Shown here: in pieces, positions 8,495-17,156 of the stretch
Layout: each line of letters begins with the position of its first letter
Numbering within the stretch: the first letter of the stretch is position 1
Assembly (NCBI RefSeq): GCF_035953295.1
Contig: NZ_CP108370.1
Span: 6,867,001-6,931,000, forward strand
Reading direction: 5' to 3'
DNA: 64,000 nt
Origin: Streptomyces sp. NBC_01335
Lineage (GTDB): Bacteria; Actinomycetota; Actinomycetes; Streptomycetales; Streptomycetaceae
Position numbers and translations under genes: made by a program
Notes under the pieces: model-generated
Database searches by the model: none
What the model was told of the DNA's origin: nothing
What the model saw: the letters and a program-made list of their open reading frames with translations, nothing else

Positions 8495-9385
8495 ATGATC
8501 GATGACTTTCTCGCCGAGAACGCACGGAACGCGCGGAACACCGGAGGCGCCGGGAACACCGGGCGCGCCGGGACCGTCGGGCAGGTGGCGCTGGTCGAGG
8601 AGGCGGTACGCGAGGCGGTGGCCGCGGAGATCATGCCCCGCCACCGCAAGCTCGCCGCCGACGACATCATCGAGAAGAGCGGGCCGCACGACCTCGTCAC
8701 CAGCGCCGACCGGGAGGCGGAGAAGCACCTCACCGCCGCGCTGACCCGCATCCTGCCGGGTTCGGTGGTGGTCGGCGAGGAGGCGGTGCACGCCGATCCG
8801 GCCGTGTACGGCGCGCTGTCCGGGGACGCACCGGTGTGGATCGTGGACCCCGTGGACGGCACCCGCCAGTTCGTCCGCGGCGAGTCCGGATTCTGCACCC
8901 TCGTCGCCCTCGCCCACCGCGGTGAGCTCATCGCCTCGTGGACGTACGCCCCCGTGCTCCGGCAAATGGCCGTCGCGGTACGCGGCCGGGGCGCCACGCT
9001 CAACGGCGAGCCGCTGCGGTGCGGCTCGCCCGAACCCGGCGCCGTACTGAGGGTCGCGATGTCCCACCCCGACTTCACCACCGACGAACAGAAGCGTGCC
9101 CTGCTCGGTCTGCGGACCGAGGGCATCGAGGCCCGCGCCTGCGGATCGGCCGGGCTGGAGTACCTGGCCGTCGCCCGGGGCGCTCTCGACGCGCTCGCCT
9201 TCAACTGGGAGTTCGCCTGGGACCACGCGGCGGGGCTGCTGCTGGTCGGCGAGGCCGGCGGAACCCACGCCACGCTGTCCGGCGCCCGGTTCAGGCTGGC
9301 AGGCGACAACGACCTGCCGTTCGCGGTCGGCCGGGACGAGGCCACCGTCGCCCGCATCCGCGAGGCCCTGCTCAGCAACGTCTGA
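8495..9385 (+). CDS. Inositol-monophosphatase-family phosphatase
   Basis: This 296-residue enzyme contains the three metal/phosphate motifs of the IMPase superfamily: GEEAV (94-98), WIVDPVDGTRQF (residues ~115-127), and a WDHAAG near residue 240. Members hydrolyse inositol phosphates, histidinol phosphate, PAP or sugar bisphosphates; the DPVDGT variant with a following R is often seen in histidinol-phosphatase-like proteins, but that is not conclusive. The N-terminus has an Asn/Arg/Gly repeat (NARNARNTGGAGNTG) that looks like recent slippage. It is a single-gene unit. Confidence 0.9.
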   Translation: MIDDFLAENARNARNTGGAGNTGRAGTVGQVALVEEAVREAVAAEIMPRHRKLAADDIIEKSGPHDLVTSADREAEKHLTAALTRILPGSVVVGEEAVHADPAVYGALSGDAPVWIVDPVDGTRQFVRGESGFCTLVALAHRGELIASWTYAPVLRQMAVAVRGRGATLNGEPLRCGSPEPGAVLRVAMSHPDFTTDEQKRALLGLRTEGIEARACGSAGLEYLAVARGALDALAFNWEFAWDHAAGLLLVGEAGGTHATLSGARFRLAGDNDLPFAVGRDEATVARIREALLSNV

Positions 9386-9461
9386 CGCCACGGGGCGCCA
9401 CGGCGCCACGGCGCCCGGCAGCGCGTCCTCGCGGCACCGCCCGCCCGCCGCACGTCCCCGC

Positions 9462-10289
9462 TCAGGCCCGCCCGCGCGCCAGTACCGCCCGCACGTCCCG
9501 CACCAGGTCCAGGGCCGTCTCCACCGCCCCCGGGCCGAGGTCGCGCAGCGCGGAGGCCACGCGGTCCGCGAAGCCGGGCGGAGTCTCCGGCAGCGCCGCC
9601 GCCGCGGCCAGCGCGCCCTTCTCGTTCAGGCACCAGGTGCGATGGTGCCCGTGCAGTGCCTGGGCGAGGATCCCGAACGCCCGCGACAGGCAGAGGGACA
9701 CGTGGAGGGTGTCGCCCGCCGGGGCGGACTTCGCGGCCGAGCCCACCAGGAACTCCGCCTCCCACGCCCCGTCCGCCAGGGCTCGCCGCAACGGCTCCGG
9801 ATAGTCCCGCAGTTGATGCTGAAGGGCCGTCAGGTCACCTGTGGGGTCCGCGAGTACGCGTCCGAGCGCGACCTCGCCCGGATAGCACGGCGACCAGAAG
9901 CCCAGCGGATGCCCCGGCTGTACCCCGACTTCGTACCGCCCCTCCCGGCAGTCGGACCAGACCGCCTCCACCCGGTCCAGGTCCCGCAGGATCCAGTCCA
10001 CCGCGACGCCGCCGACCCGCAGCCAGCCGCCCCCGTTCACCCAGGGGCCCCAACTGCCCGGCCCCTCCACCGTCGCGGGCTCACCCTGGGCCTCGGAGGC
10101 GAGGGCGGTCAGCGCGTCGAGATCGGGCGAACCCCGGTAGTAGAGGCCCAGATCCCAGTCGGAGTCGGGGCGATGGGTGCCACGGGCCCGGCTGCCGCCG
10201 AGGGCGACGGCACGGACACCGTCCACGGCGACCAGACGGGCGGCCATGGCGGCGACGGCGGACACGGTCTTTTCCACGGAGTCGGTCAT
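9462..10289 (-). CDS. Nucleotidyltransferase-domain protein (pol-beta superfamily)
   Basis: The 275-residue protein has a minimal nucleotidyltransferase core: GGSRARG at residues 31-37 and a [10 protein letters not shown] motif giving the two metal-binding Asp residues (44 and 46). The remainder is helical and resembles the kanamycin-nucleotidyltransferase-like C-terminal domains found in actinobacterial proteins of unknown substrate. It may modify a small molecule such as an antibiotic, or be part of a stress system; nothing nearby decides. It is divergent from the gene at 10376. Confidence 0.85.
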   Translation of the reverse strand: MTDSVEKTVSAVAAMAARLVAVDGVRAVALGGSRARGTHRPDSDWDLGLYYRGSPDLDALTALASEAQGEPATVEGPGSWGPWVNGGGWLRVGGVAVDWILRDLDRVEAVWSDCREGRYEVGVQPGHPLGFWSPCYPGEVALGRVLADPTGDLTALQHQLRDYPEPLRRALADGAWEAEFLVGSAAKSAPAGDTLHVSLCLSRAFGILAQALHGHHRTWCLNEKGALAAAAALPETPPGFADRVASALRDLGPGAVETALDLVRDVRAVLARGRA

Positions 10290-10375
10290 CGGATCGGAGG
10301 GTACCCACGCGTACGCCGCCCGCGCGCGGGAATATCCTGGTTCTCCTGCCCGCCGCCCCGCGAAGGAGTCCCAAG

Positions 10376-11794
10376 GTGTCGCCGATGCTTGACGCAGTCG
10401 TCGTGGGGGCCGGGCCCAACGGACTGACCGCCGCAGCCGAACTCGCGCGCCGGGGCTACGCGGTGGAGGTCTTCGAGGCGGCCGACACGGTCGGCGGCGG
10501 TGCCCGCACCCGTGAGCTGACCCTCCCCGGCTACCGCCACGACCCCTGCTCCGCCGTCCATCCGCTCGGCATCGGCTCCCCGGCGTTCGCCGGGATGCCG
10601 CTCGCCGACCACGGGCTGGAGTGGATCCAGCCGGAACTCGCCCTCGCCCACCCCTTCCCGGACGGCACGGCCGCCGTGCTCAACCGGTCGGTGGGGGAGA
10701 CCGCCGCCTCGCTCGGCCCCCGGGACGCGGGCGCCTACCGCCGGCTCGTCGCCCCCTACCTCGGCCACTGGGAGACCCTCGCCCAGGACTTCCTGCGCAC
10801 CCCCTGGCTCGGCCTGCCCCGCGACCCGTACCGCTGGGTGCGCTTCGGCCTCGACGCCCTCCAGCCCGCCACGCTGCTCTCCCGGCGCTTCCGCGACGAC
10901 AAGGCCCGCGCACTCCTCGCCGGCCTCGCCGCGCACGCCATCGCCCCCACCTCCGGGGTGGCCACCGGCGGGATCGCCCTGCTCTTCGCGCTCGCCGCGC
11001 ACGCCAACGGCTGGCCGGTGCCCCGGGGCGGCTCCCAGTCGATCTCCGACGCCCTCGCCTCGTACCTGCGCAGCCAGGGCGGCACCATCCGCACCGGCAC
11101 CGAGGTCAAGCGCCTCGACGAGCTGCCGCCCGCCCGCGCGTACGTCTTCGATACCTCGCCGACCGCGCTCGCCCGGATCGCCGGACTCGGCAACGCCTAC
11201 CGCCACTACCGCTACGGCGCCGCCACCTTCAAGATCGACTACGCGCTCTCCGGCCCGGTCCCCTGGACGGCCGAGGAGGCCCGGCGCGCCGGGACGGTAC
11301 ACGTCGGACCGACCGCCCCCGAGATCGACGCCGCGCTCCGCGCCGCCGTCGACGGCCGCGACCCCGGCGTCCCATTCCTGATCACCGCCCAGCCGAGCCT
11401 GGCCGACCCCACCCGAGCCCCCGAGGGACGCCACGTCTTCTGGGCGTACGGACACGTCCCGGCGCGCTGGGAGGGCGACGCCACCGAGGCCGTCGAACGC
11501 CAGCTGGAGCGCTTCGCACCCGGTTTCCGCGACCTGGTGCTGGCCCGGGCCGTCGCCGGACCGCGGGAGCTCGCCGCGCACAACGCCAACTACGTCGGGG
11601 GCGACATCGCCTGCGGCGCCTTCGCCGGCCTCCAGACCGTCATCCGCCCCAAGCTCGCCCGTGTCCCGTACGCCACCGCCCACCCGGCGGTCTTCCTCTG
11701 CTCCTCGGCGACCCCGCCCGGCCCGGGCGTCCACGGCATGTCCGGCCACCACGCCGCCCGAGCCGTCTGGCGCAGCCTGCGCGCCGCACGCTGA
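10376..11794 (+). CDS. Phytoene-desaturase-like FAD-dependent oxidoreductase
   Basis: This 472-residue protein opens with a dinucleotide-binding fold ([20 protein letters not shown], then the Glu of VEVFEA) and ends with the CrtI/NAD(P)-binding Rossmann-like C-terminal motif ([15 protein letters not shown]). Such carotenoid-oxidoreductase homologues are widespread in actinobacteria outside carotenoid clusters, and no carotenoid genes are nearby. The GTG at 10376 has AAGGAG seven bases upstream, better placed than for the ATG nine bases later. Confidence 0.9.
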   Translation: MSPMLDAVVVGAGPNGLTAAAELARRGYAVEVFEAADTVGGGARTRELTLPGYRHDPCSAVHPLGIGSPAFAGMPLADHGLEWIQPELALAHPFPDGTAAVLNRSVGETAASLGPRDAGAYRRLVAPYLGHWETLAQDFLRTPWLGLPRDPYRWVRFGLDALQPATLLSRRFRDDKARALLAGLAAHAIAPTSGVATGGIALLFALAAHANGWPVPRGGSQSISDALASYLRSQGGTIRTGTEVKRLDELPPARAYVFDTSPTALARIAGLGNAYRHYRYGAATFKIDYALSGPVPWTAEEARRAGTVHVGPTAPEIDAALRAAVDGRDPGVPFLITAQPSLADPTRAPEGRHVFWAYGHVPARWEGDATEAVERQLERFAPGFRDLVLARAVAGPRELAAHNANYVGGDIACGAFAGLQTVIRPKLARVPYATAHPAVFLCSSATPPGPGVHGMSGHHAARAVWRSLRAAR

Positions 11795-11802
11795 TCCCGG
11801 GC

Positions 11803-11839
11803 GTCGGAATCCCGCGCGACCCCCATGTCGGATTTCCGC
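11803..11839 (+). repeat. Imperfect direct repeat upstream of the Ada-AlkA gene, possible self-operator
   Basis: Two 13-bp sequences, GTCGGAATCCCGC (11803-11815) and GTCGGATTTCCGC (11827-11839), agree at 11 positions with a 24-bp period. AraC-type regulators, which the downstream protein contains, commonly bind direct repeats two turns apart. No -35/-10 was assigned, so this remains a guess. Confidence 0.3.
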
Positions 11840-11874
11840 CAGCCGCGGGACCCCGCGTGACCGATGCTTGAAGC

Positions 11875-13350
11875 ATGCACACCGACACCGAGCGCTGCGT
11901 GCGGGCCGTCCAGTCCAAGGACGCCCGCTTCGACGGATGGTTCTTCACGGCGGTCCTGACCACCCGGATCTACTGCCGTCCCAGCTGCCCCGTCGTGCCG
12001 CCCAAGGTCGAGAACATGACCTTCTACCCCAGCGCGGCCGCCTGCCAGCAGGCCGGGTTCCGGGCCTGCAAGCGCTGCCGGCCCGACACCAGCCCCGGCT
12101 CCCCGGAGTGGAACGCCCGCGCCGACTCCGTCGCCCGCGCCATGCGCCTCATCCAGGACGGGGTCGTCGACCGCGAGGGTGTCCCCGGACTCGCCGCCCG
12201 CCTCGGCTACTCCGCCCGCCAGATCGAACGCCAGCTCCTGGCCGAACTCGGAGCCGGCCCGCTCGCCCTGGCCCGGGCCCAGCGGGCCCAGACCGCACGG
12301 GTCCTCATCGAGACGACCGCGCTGCCGATGGCCGAGGTGGCGTTCGCCGCCGGGTTCTCCTCCATCCGCACCTTCAACGAGACGGTCCGCGAGGTCTTCG
12401 CCCTCGCCCCCGGCGAACTGCGCACCCGCGCCGAACGCGGCGGCAAGGCCGTCACCACACCCGGCGTGATAGCGCTGCGCCTGCCGTACCGCGCCCCGCT
12501 CAACCCCAGCAACCTCTTCGGCCACCTCGTCGCCACCGCAGTCCCCGGCGTGGAGGAGTGGCGCGACGGCGCCTACCGCCGCACCCTCGCCCTCCCGCAC
12601 GGCCACGGCATCGTGGCGCTCTCCCCGCGCCCCGACCACATCGCCTGCCGCCTCCAGCTCACCGACCCCCGCGACCTCACCCTCGCCATCAGCCGCTGCC
12701 GCCGCCTGCTCGACCTGGACGCGGACCCGGTGGCCGTGGACGGCCAGCTGCGCACCGACCCGCTGCTCGCCCCCCTGGTGGACGCCGCTCCGGGGCGCCG
12801 GGTGCCGCGCACGGTGGACGGCGCGGAGTTCGCCGTACGCGCCGTACTGGGCCAGCAGGTCTCCACCGCCGCCGCCCGCACCCACGCGGCCCGCCTGGTC
12901 ACGGCGTACGGGAAGCCCGTGGAGGACTCCGAGGGCGGGCTCACCCACCTCTTCCCGGCACCGGAGGCACTGGCCGGGCTGGACCCGGAGGCGCTCGCCC
13001 TGCCGCGCACCCGGCGCACCACGCTGACCACCCTCGTCGGCGCCCTGGCCGACGGCTCGCTCCGGCTGGACGCCGCCGACACCGACTGGGACGAGGCCCG
13101 CGCCGCGCTGACCGCGCTGCCCGGGTTCGGGCCGTGGACCGTGGAGGTGATCGCCATGCGGGCCCTCGGCGACCCGGACGCCTTCTGCCCGACCGACCTC
13201 GGCATCCGGCGCGCGGCCGAGCGGCTGGGGCTGCCGTCGACCCCGGCGGCGCTCACCGCACGGGCGGCCGGATGGCGGCCCTGGCGGGCGTACGCCGTGC
13301 AGTACCTGTGGACCGTCGACGGGCACCCCGTCAACCGGCTGCCCGAGTGA
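11875..13350 (+). CDS. alkA: Ada-AlkA fusion: methylphosphotriester sensor, AraC HTH and 3-methyladenine glycosylase
   Basis: This 491-residue protein joins three modules. Residues ~1-80 are the Ada zinc domain with Cys34, Cys38, Cys65 and Cys68; Cys34 should accept methyl groups from phosphotriesters. Residues ~85-185 hold an AraC-type HTH. Residues ~195-491 are an AlkA-type HhH-GPD glycosylase with the hairpin LPGFGPWTVEV (from ~415) and the catalytic Asp at about 441 (PTDLGI). One polypeptide therefore senses alkylation, can regulate transcription and excises alkylated bases. ogt follows 74 nt downstream and completes the adaptive response. Mycobacterial AlkA has the same composite design. 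Confidence 0.95.
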   Translation: MHTDTERCVRAVQSKDARFDGWFFTAVLTTRIYCRPSCPVVPPKVENMTFYPSAAACQQAGFRACKRCRPDTSPGSPEWNARADSVARAMRLIQDGVVDREGVPGLAARLGYSARQIERQLLAELGAGPLALARAQRAQTARVLIETTALPMAEVAFAAGFSSIRTFNETVREVFALAPGELRTRAERGGKAVTTPGVIALRLPYRAPLNPSNLFGHLVATAVPGVEEWRDGAYRRTLALPHGHGIVALSPRPDHIACRLQLTDPRDLTLAISRCRRLLDLDADPVAVDGQLRTDPLLAPLVDAAPGRRVPRTVDGAEFAVRAVLGQQVSTAAARTHAARLVTAYGKPVEDSEGGLTHLFPAPEALAGLDPEALALPRTRRTTLTTLVGALADGSLRLDAADTDWDEARAALTALPGFGPWTVEVIAMRALGDPDAFCPTDLGIRRAAERLGLPSTPAALTARAAGWRPWRAYAVQYLWTVDGHPVNRLPE

Positions 13351-13424
13351 CCCCGGCGCCCCCGACCCCGGCGCCCCCGGCCCCGACGGGCGCCCCGACC
13401 TCCGAACCCCGAAAGAAGCACCCC

Positions 13425-13949
13425 GTGAGCACCACCGTCCTCCCGCACACCAGGACCCACACCCTCCTCGACAGCCCCTACGGCCCGCTCACCCTCGTCG
13501 CCACCGACGGAGTCCTCAGTGCCCTGTACATGACCGATCACCGCCATCAGCCACCGCGCGAGACCTTCGGCGAGGAGGTGGACACCGGCTCCTTCGCCGA
13601 GGCGGTCCGCCAGCTGGGGGAGTACTTCGACGGGACCCGCACCTCGTTCGACCTGCCGCTGCACCTGGAGGGCACCCCGTTCCAGCGGACCGTCTGGGCG
13701 GAGCTCCAGCGCATCCCGTACGGCGAGACGCTCTCCTACGGCGAACTGGCCGGCCGGCTCGGCAAGCCCGGCGCCTCCCGCGCGGTGGGTCTGGCCAACG
13801 GCCGCAACCCGGTCTCGATCGTCGTCCCGTGCCACCGGGTCATCGGCGCCTCCGGAAGCCTCACCGGATACGGCGGCGGGCTCGACCGCAAGCAGCGCCT
13901 GCTGGCGTTCGAACGCGGCACGGAGAACGACACCCCGGCGCTGTTCTGA
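13425..13949 (+). CDS. ogt: Methylated-DNA--protein-cysteine methyltransferase
   Basis: This 174-residue protein removes O6-methylguanine by transferring the methyl to its own cysteine. The active-site motif IVVPCHRVIG is at Cys136, preceded by the GTPFQRTVWAELQRIPYGET recognition region and the Arg-finger segment ASRAVGLANGRNP. The GTG at 13425 with GAAAGAAG upstream is the likely start. It follows the Ada-AlkA fusion gene closely and is very probably co-induced with it. Confidence 0.95.
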   Translation: MSTTVLPHTRTHTLLDSPYGPLTLVATDGVLSALYMTDHRHQPPRETFGEEVDTGSFAEAVRQLGEYFDGTRTSFDLPLHLEGTPFQRTVWAELQRIPYGETLSYGELAGRLGKPGASRAVGLANGRNPVSIVVPCHRVIGASGSLTGYGGGLDRKQRLLAFERGTENDTPALF

Positions 13950-14010
13950 GGGCTGAGGACGCGGGGCTGACGGCTGACGGCTGAGGGCCGGGGGCAGAGG
14001 GCCCGGGGCA

Positions 14011-14054
14011 CGAAGGAGCCCGGTGACCGTCTCGGCGGTCACCGGGCTCCTTCG
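14011..14054. terminator. Strong bidirectional terminator between ogt and the TMEM165-like gene
   Basis: A perfect 19-bp stem (14011-14029 and 14036-14054, starting CGAAGGAGCCC) with a 6-nt loop sits between two convergent genes. Confidence 0.88.
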
Positions 14055-14076
14055 CGTACACGCGCGTACGGGGACG

Positions 14077-14661
14077 TCAGCCGGTGAAGATCTCGGTCAC
14101 CGTCCAGATCGCCAGCCCGAGCATGCAGATACCGCCGACCCGCTGGACGGTCTTGAGCGGCACCCGCTTGGCGATGAACCGGCCGGCCAGCAGCGCCAGC
14201 GCGGAGACGGACATCAGCGCGGCGGCGGAGCCGATCGCCACGGACCAGGCTCCGTTGCTCGCGGCGAGGTTGGCCGTGGTGATCTGGGTGAGGTCGCCCC
14301 ACTCGCTGATGAAGACGGCCATGAACGCCGTGCCGTAGACCGGCCAGAAACCGGTGACGGTCTTGACCTCCTCGTCCTCGTCCTCGTCGTCGCCCCCGCC
14401 GCGCAGCAGCATGAAGGCGCCGAAGGCGAAGAGCAGTGCGGAGACCAGCTTGACGATCCAGTCGGGCAGCAGCCCGAGGAGACCACCCGCGCCGACCGCG
14501 ATGGCCACGTGGACGATGAACGCGGACGACGTTCCGAACCAGACGTACAGGGGCTTCATGCGCGTGCCCATGGCGAGCGACGCGAACATCGTCTTGTCCG
14601 GCAGTTCGGCGAGGAAGATGAGCCCGAAGGCGGTGATGATCGCCAGGGGGTCGAGGTGCAT
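14077..14661 (-). CDS. TMEM165/GDT1-family (UPF0016) cation exporter, probably Mn2+
   Basis: This 194-residue membrane protein has two copies of the family signature: ELPDKT (19-24) and EWGDLTQ (120-126), each in a hydrophobic hairpin, separated by an acidic cytoplasmic loop (DDEDEDEE, 91-98). That two-repeat layout with six or seven helices is typical of GDT1/MneA proteins that export Mn2+ or Ca2+. The start at 14661 is set by homology. A leader matching the yybP-ykoY manganese riboswitch lies about 120 nt upstream on the same strand, which supports Mn2+ as substrate. Confidence 0.93.
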   Translation of the reverse strand: MHLDPLAIITAFGLIFLAELPDKTMFASLAMGTRMKPLYVWFGTSSAFIVHVAIAVGAGGLLGLLPDWIVKLVSALLFAFGAFMLLRGGGDDEDEDEEVKTVTGFWPVYGTAFMAVFISEWGDLTQITTANLAASNGAWSVAIGSAAALMSVSALALLAGRFIAKRVPLKTVQRVGGICMLGLAIWTVTEIFTG

Positions 14662-14782
14662 CCGGGGTGGCTTTCTGTGAGAGCCGGGCCCCGGGCCTTC
14701 GCGAAGCGCCGCACGGGCTCTCGGAGGACCACTCGGCCCGGCACGACGCAGCACCCGCAGGGCGCGGGTGTGTCATACCTGA

Positions 14783-14884
14783 CCGAAGGTCTCGCCCACC
14801 CGCCATGATCAACGGGCCCGGCCACCGGGAATCCGGGGATTCCAGTGTGTCGACGACCGGTTTTCGGGGCTACTCCCCTTCGCA
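14783..14884 (-). promoter_or_regulatory. Probable yybP-ykoY manganese riboswitch upstream of the TMEM165-like gene
   Basis: Read on the minus strand, the 5' side contains CGAAGGGGAGTAGCC (from about 14883) and the 3' side GGGCGAGACCTTCGG (to about 14783). These are the two conserved strands of the yybP-ykoY aptamer, GGGGAGUAG and GAGACC, closed by a perfect CGAAGG/CCTTCG P1 stem. A conserved-looking GUC...ACACA segment and two internal helices lie between. A short hairpin (14752-14770, CACCCGC/GCGGGTG) follows at once and could be the expression platform. Confidence 0.85.
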
Positions 14885-14918
14885 GCCCTCCACACTACCC
14901 CACCCGCACGGCAGAGAC

Positions 14919-15659
14919 TCAGCCGGCACCGCCCACCCCGCCCGCCGCCAGCCGTTCCAGCAGGGCCGGGAGCGCCGTACCGATCGGCTCGCGCACCACC
15001 TCGTCGGCCCGGTCGTCGTACGGGGTCCGTTCCGCGTTCACGATGATCAGCCGGGCCCCGTGGTCGGCGGCCAGACCGGCGAGCGCGGCCGCCGGATGCA
15101 CCTGGAGCGTCGTACCCACCGCGACGAACACCTCGCACCCCTTGGCGATCGCCACCGCCTGTGCCAGCACCTCCGGGTCCAGCCGCTCGCCGAACATGAC
15201 CGTCGCCGACTTGAGGATCCCCCCGCAGACCGCGCACGCCGGGTCCGCCTCGCCCGCCTCCACCCGGCGCAGCGCGTCGGCCATGGGGGAGCGGGCGTGG
15301 CACCGGGTGCAGACCACCTCGTGGGCGGTGCCGTGGAGCTCGACCACCTTGCGCGCGGAGAGCCCCGCCTCCTGGTGCAGTCCGTCGATGTTCTGCGTGA
15401 GGACCCGTACCGCGGTGCCGGACCGCTCCAGGTCCGCCACCGCGCGGTGGGCCGCGTTCGGACGGGCGTTCAACGCCGCGGCGGCGCGGCGCATCTGCCA
15501 GGAGCGGCGGCGGATCTCCGGATCGGCCATGTAGAAGTCGTACGTGACGAGCTTCTCGGCTTCCGGGTCCCGCGTCCACACCCCGTCCGGACCGCGGTAG
15601 TCGGGGATGCCGGAGTCCGTGGAGACGCCGGCACCGCTGAGGATCGCGACGAGAGTCAT
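14919..15659 (-). CDS. cobB: Sir2-family NAD-dependent protein deacylase
   Basis: This 246-residue sirtuin has all key motifs: GAGVSTDSGIPDYRG (9-23), TQNIDGLH (~87-94), the catalytic His in VELHGTA, two CxxC zinc pairs (CTRC and CAVC) and VGTTLQVHPAA. It should remove acyl groups from lysines using NAD, for instance on acyl-CoA synthetases. It is the first gene upstream of the manganese riboswitch on the same strand, ending 35 nt before the aptamer's 5' edge, so its 3' region must terminate close to it. Confidence 0.94.
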   Translation of the reverse strand: MTLVAILSGAGVSTDSGIPDYRGPDGVWTRDPEAEKLVTYDFYMADPEIRRRSWQMRRAAAALNARPNAAHRAVADLERSGTAVRVLTQNIDGLHQEAGLSARKVVELHGTAHEVVCTRCHARSPMADALRRVEAGEADPACAVCGGILKSATVMFGERLDPEVLAQAVAIAKGCEVFVAVGTTLQVHPAAALAGLAADHGARLIIVNAERTPYDDRADEVVREPIGTALPALLERLAAGGVGGAG

Positions 15660-15720
15660 GCGGGGAGACTACGGAGCGGAAACCCGTCCGACGACCGGAT
15701 TTCCCCGCGCGGACGGCCCG

Positions 15721-16218
15721 TCAGAGGACGGGCGGCACGCCGTCCTCCAGCTCGACCGCTCCGGTGCCCGAGTCGAGCGCCGCCAGCGCGGCCTCCACCC
15801 GGCGCAGGAGCGTACCGAGGAGGTGCTCCGGGAGGGCGGAACGCTCCACCAGCTTCCAGGACAGGAGTTCCTCCTCCTGGAGGACGATCGCCGCCAGCCG
15901 CGCCTCGCTCAGCACCCCGCCGTCGAACAGGTACGCCGCGATGGGCGGGCGGGCCGGGCCGCGTACCCAGTCCACCACCAGGAGCCGCCCCGGCTCCAGG
16001 TCGAGGCCGATCTCCTCCGCGGTCTCGCGCCGCGCCCCGGCCCGGGGTCCCTCGCCGGTGTCCGACTCGATCGTTCCGCCGGGCAGCGCCCAGCCGTCCC
16101 GGTAGTTCGGCTCGACCAGCAGGATCCGGCCCGTCGCGTCGCGGAAGAGGCAGGCCGCACCCGCCAGGACGCGGGGCAGACCTGCGATGTAGGTGGCGTA
16201 GTCGTCAGTTGTGGTCAC
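15721..16218 (-). CDS. NUDIX hydrolase
   Basis: The 165-residue protein contains a Nudix box, GG(TI)E...GE followed by seven residues and RETAEEIGLD (residues ~47-72), with two extra residues between the first Glu and the GE pair relative to the common pattern. It should hydrolyse a nucleoside-diphosphate-linked substrate; which one is unknown. It ends 61 nt before the sirtuin start on the same strand, so the two may form an operon. Confidence 0.88.
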   Translation of the reverse strand: MTTTDDYATYIAGLPRVLAGAACLFRDATGRILLVEPNYRDGWALPGGTIESDTGEGPRAGARRETAEEIGLDLEPGRLLVVDWVRGPARPPIAAYLFDGGVLSEARLAAIVLQEEELLSWKLVERSALPEHLLGTLLRRVEAALAALDSGTGAVELEDGVPPVL

Positions 16219-16427
16219 CGCGCCAGATTAAGGGCTGTCCCGCGGGTGGTGTCCGCGCGTCGTGCGAGCTTCCGCCCCGGCTCCTTCCGACCCGCCGCCT
16301 ATGGGCCGGTGGGGGGATTTCTGACGGGTTGTCGGTCATGCCGATCCCCTCCTGTGGATCACCTGTGGCATCCCTTGGGTGCCCCTCCCATTAGTACGAC
16401 AATCGTTCCGGCTTCAAGGAGTCACGC

Positions 16428-17156
16428 ATGTCCATCTCCGCCTCCACCCGTACGCACGCCCTCCGCGCCGGCACCCTCGTGGCGGCCGCCGGTATCGCGC
16501 TCACCTTCGCCCCCGAGGCCTTCGCCATCCCCGGCGACAGCGGCGATCTCAACATCGTGGAGATCCGCAACGCGGGTCGCGACGGCCGTGCGAACGGCGG
16601 CTCGATCTGCCAGTTCAGGCTCTCGGCCAACAACTTCGAGACCCTCCAGTCCGTCGCCTGGACCGTCACCGAGCTGCCGCTGACCGTCCCGCCCGGGAAC
16701 GTGCTGGCCGGCACGCTCCCCCTCTCGCAGGGCAGGGCCCGCAGCCCGCAGTACCAGCTGCCGGACGGCACCTACCAGCTCCAGTGGGTCGTCCCGGGCA
16801 GCCTGACCAAGCAGCGGACCTTCGTCGTCAACTGCCCCGACGAGAGCCGCGGCGGCCGAGGCGGCGAGCGCAACCAGACGGCCGGCGGGCAGGCCGCCGA
16901 CAACCAGGCCGCCGCCGGCACCACAGCCGCCGACGGCGTGATCGCCGACACGCAGGCCGCCGACACCAGCGCCCGTCCCTCCGGCGGTGTCCCCGCGGGC
17001 GGTGGTGGCGTCCCCACCCTGGAGACCGCGAGCTACGACGGCGACTCCGGCCCGGGTGCGGGCACCACCGCTGCCGTGGCGGCCGGGGTGGCCGGACTCG
17101 GCGGGCTCGTCCTGGCCCGCCGGGCGGCTCGCCGACGCGCCCGTGGCGAGGCGTAA
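16428..17156 (+). CDS. Secreted cell-surface protein of unknown function, sortase-linked
   Basis: The 242-residue product has a signal peptide (residues 1-33, ending APEAFA), a conserved-looking globular part with two cysteines (SICQF and VVNCPDE) likely joined as a disulfide, then a long low-complexity Gly/Ala/Gln linker (~145-200). It ends with a hydrophobic helix and an Arg-rich tail (LARRAARRRARGE). That is the layout of a wall- or membrane-anchored protein, but no LPXTG-like motif is visible. The downstream gene overlaps it by 14 nt and encodes a sortase, so the sortase may process it through a non-canonical signal or serve other substrates. Confidence 0.8.
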   Translation: MSISASTRTHALRAGTLVAAAGIALTFAPEAFAIPGDSGDLNIVEIRNAGRDGRANGGSICQFRLSANNFETLQSVAWTVTELPLTVPPGNVLAGTLPLSQGRARSPQYQLPDGTYQLQWVVPGSLTKQRTFVVNCPDESRGGRGGERNQTAGGQAADNQAAAGTTAADGVIADTQAADTSARPSGGVPAGGGGVPTLETASYDGDSGPGAGTTAAVAAGVAGLGGLVLARRAARRRARGEA

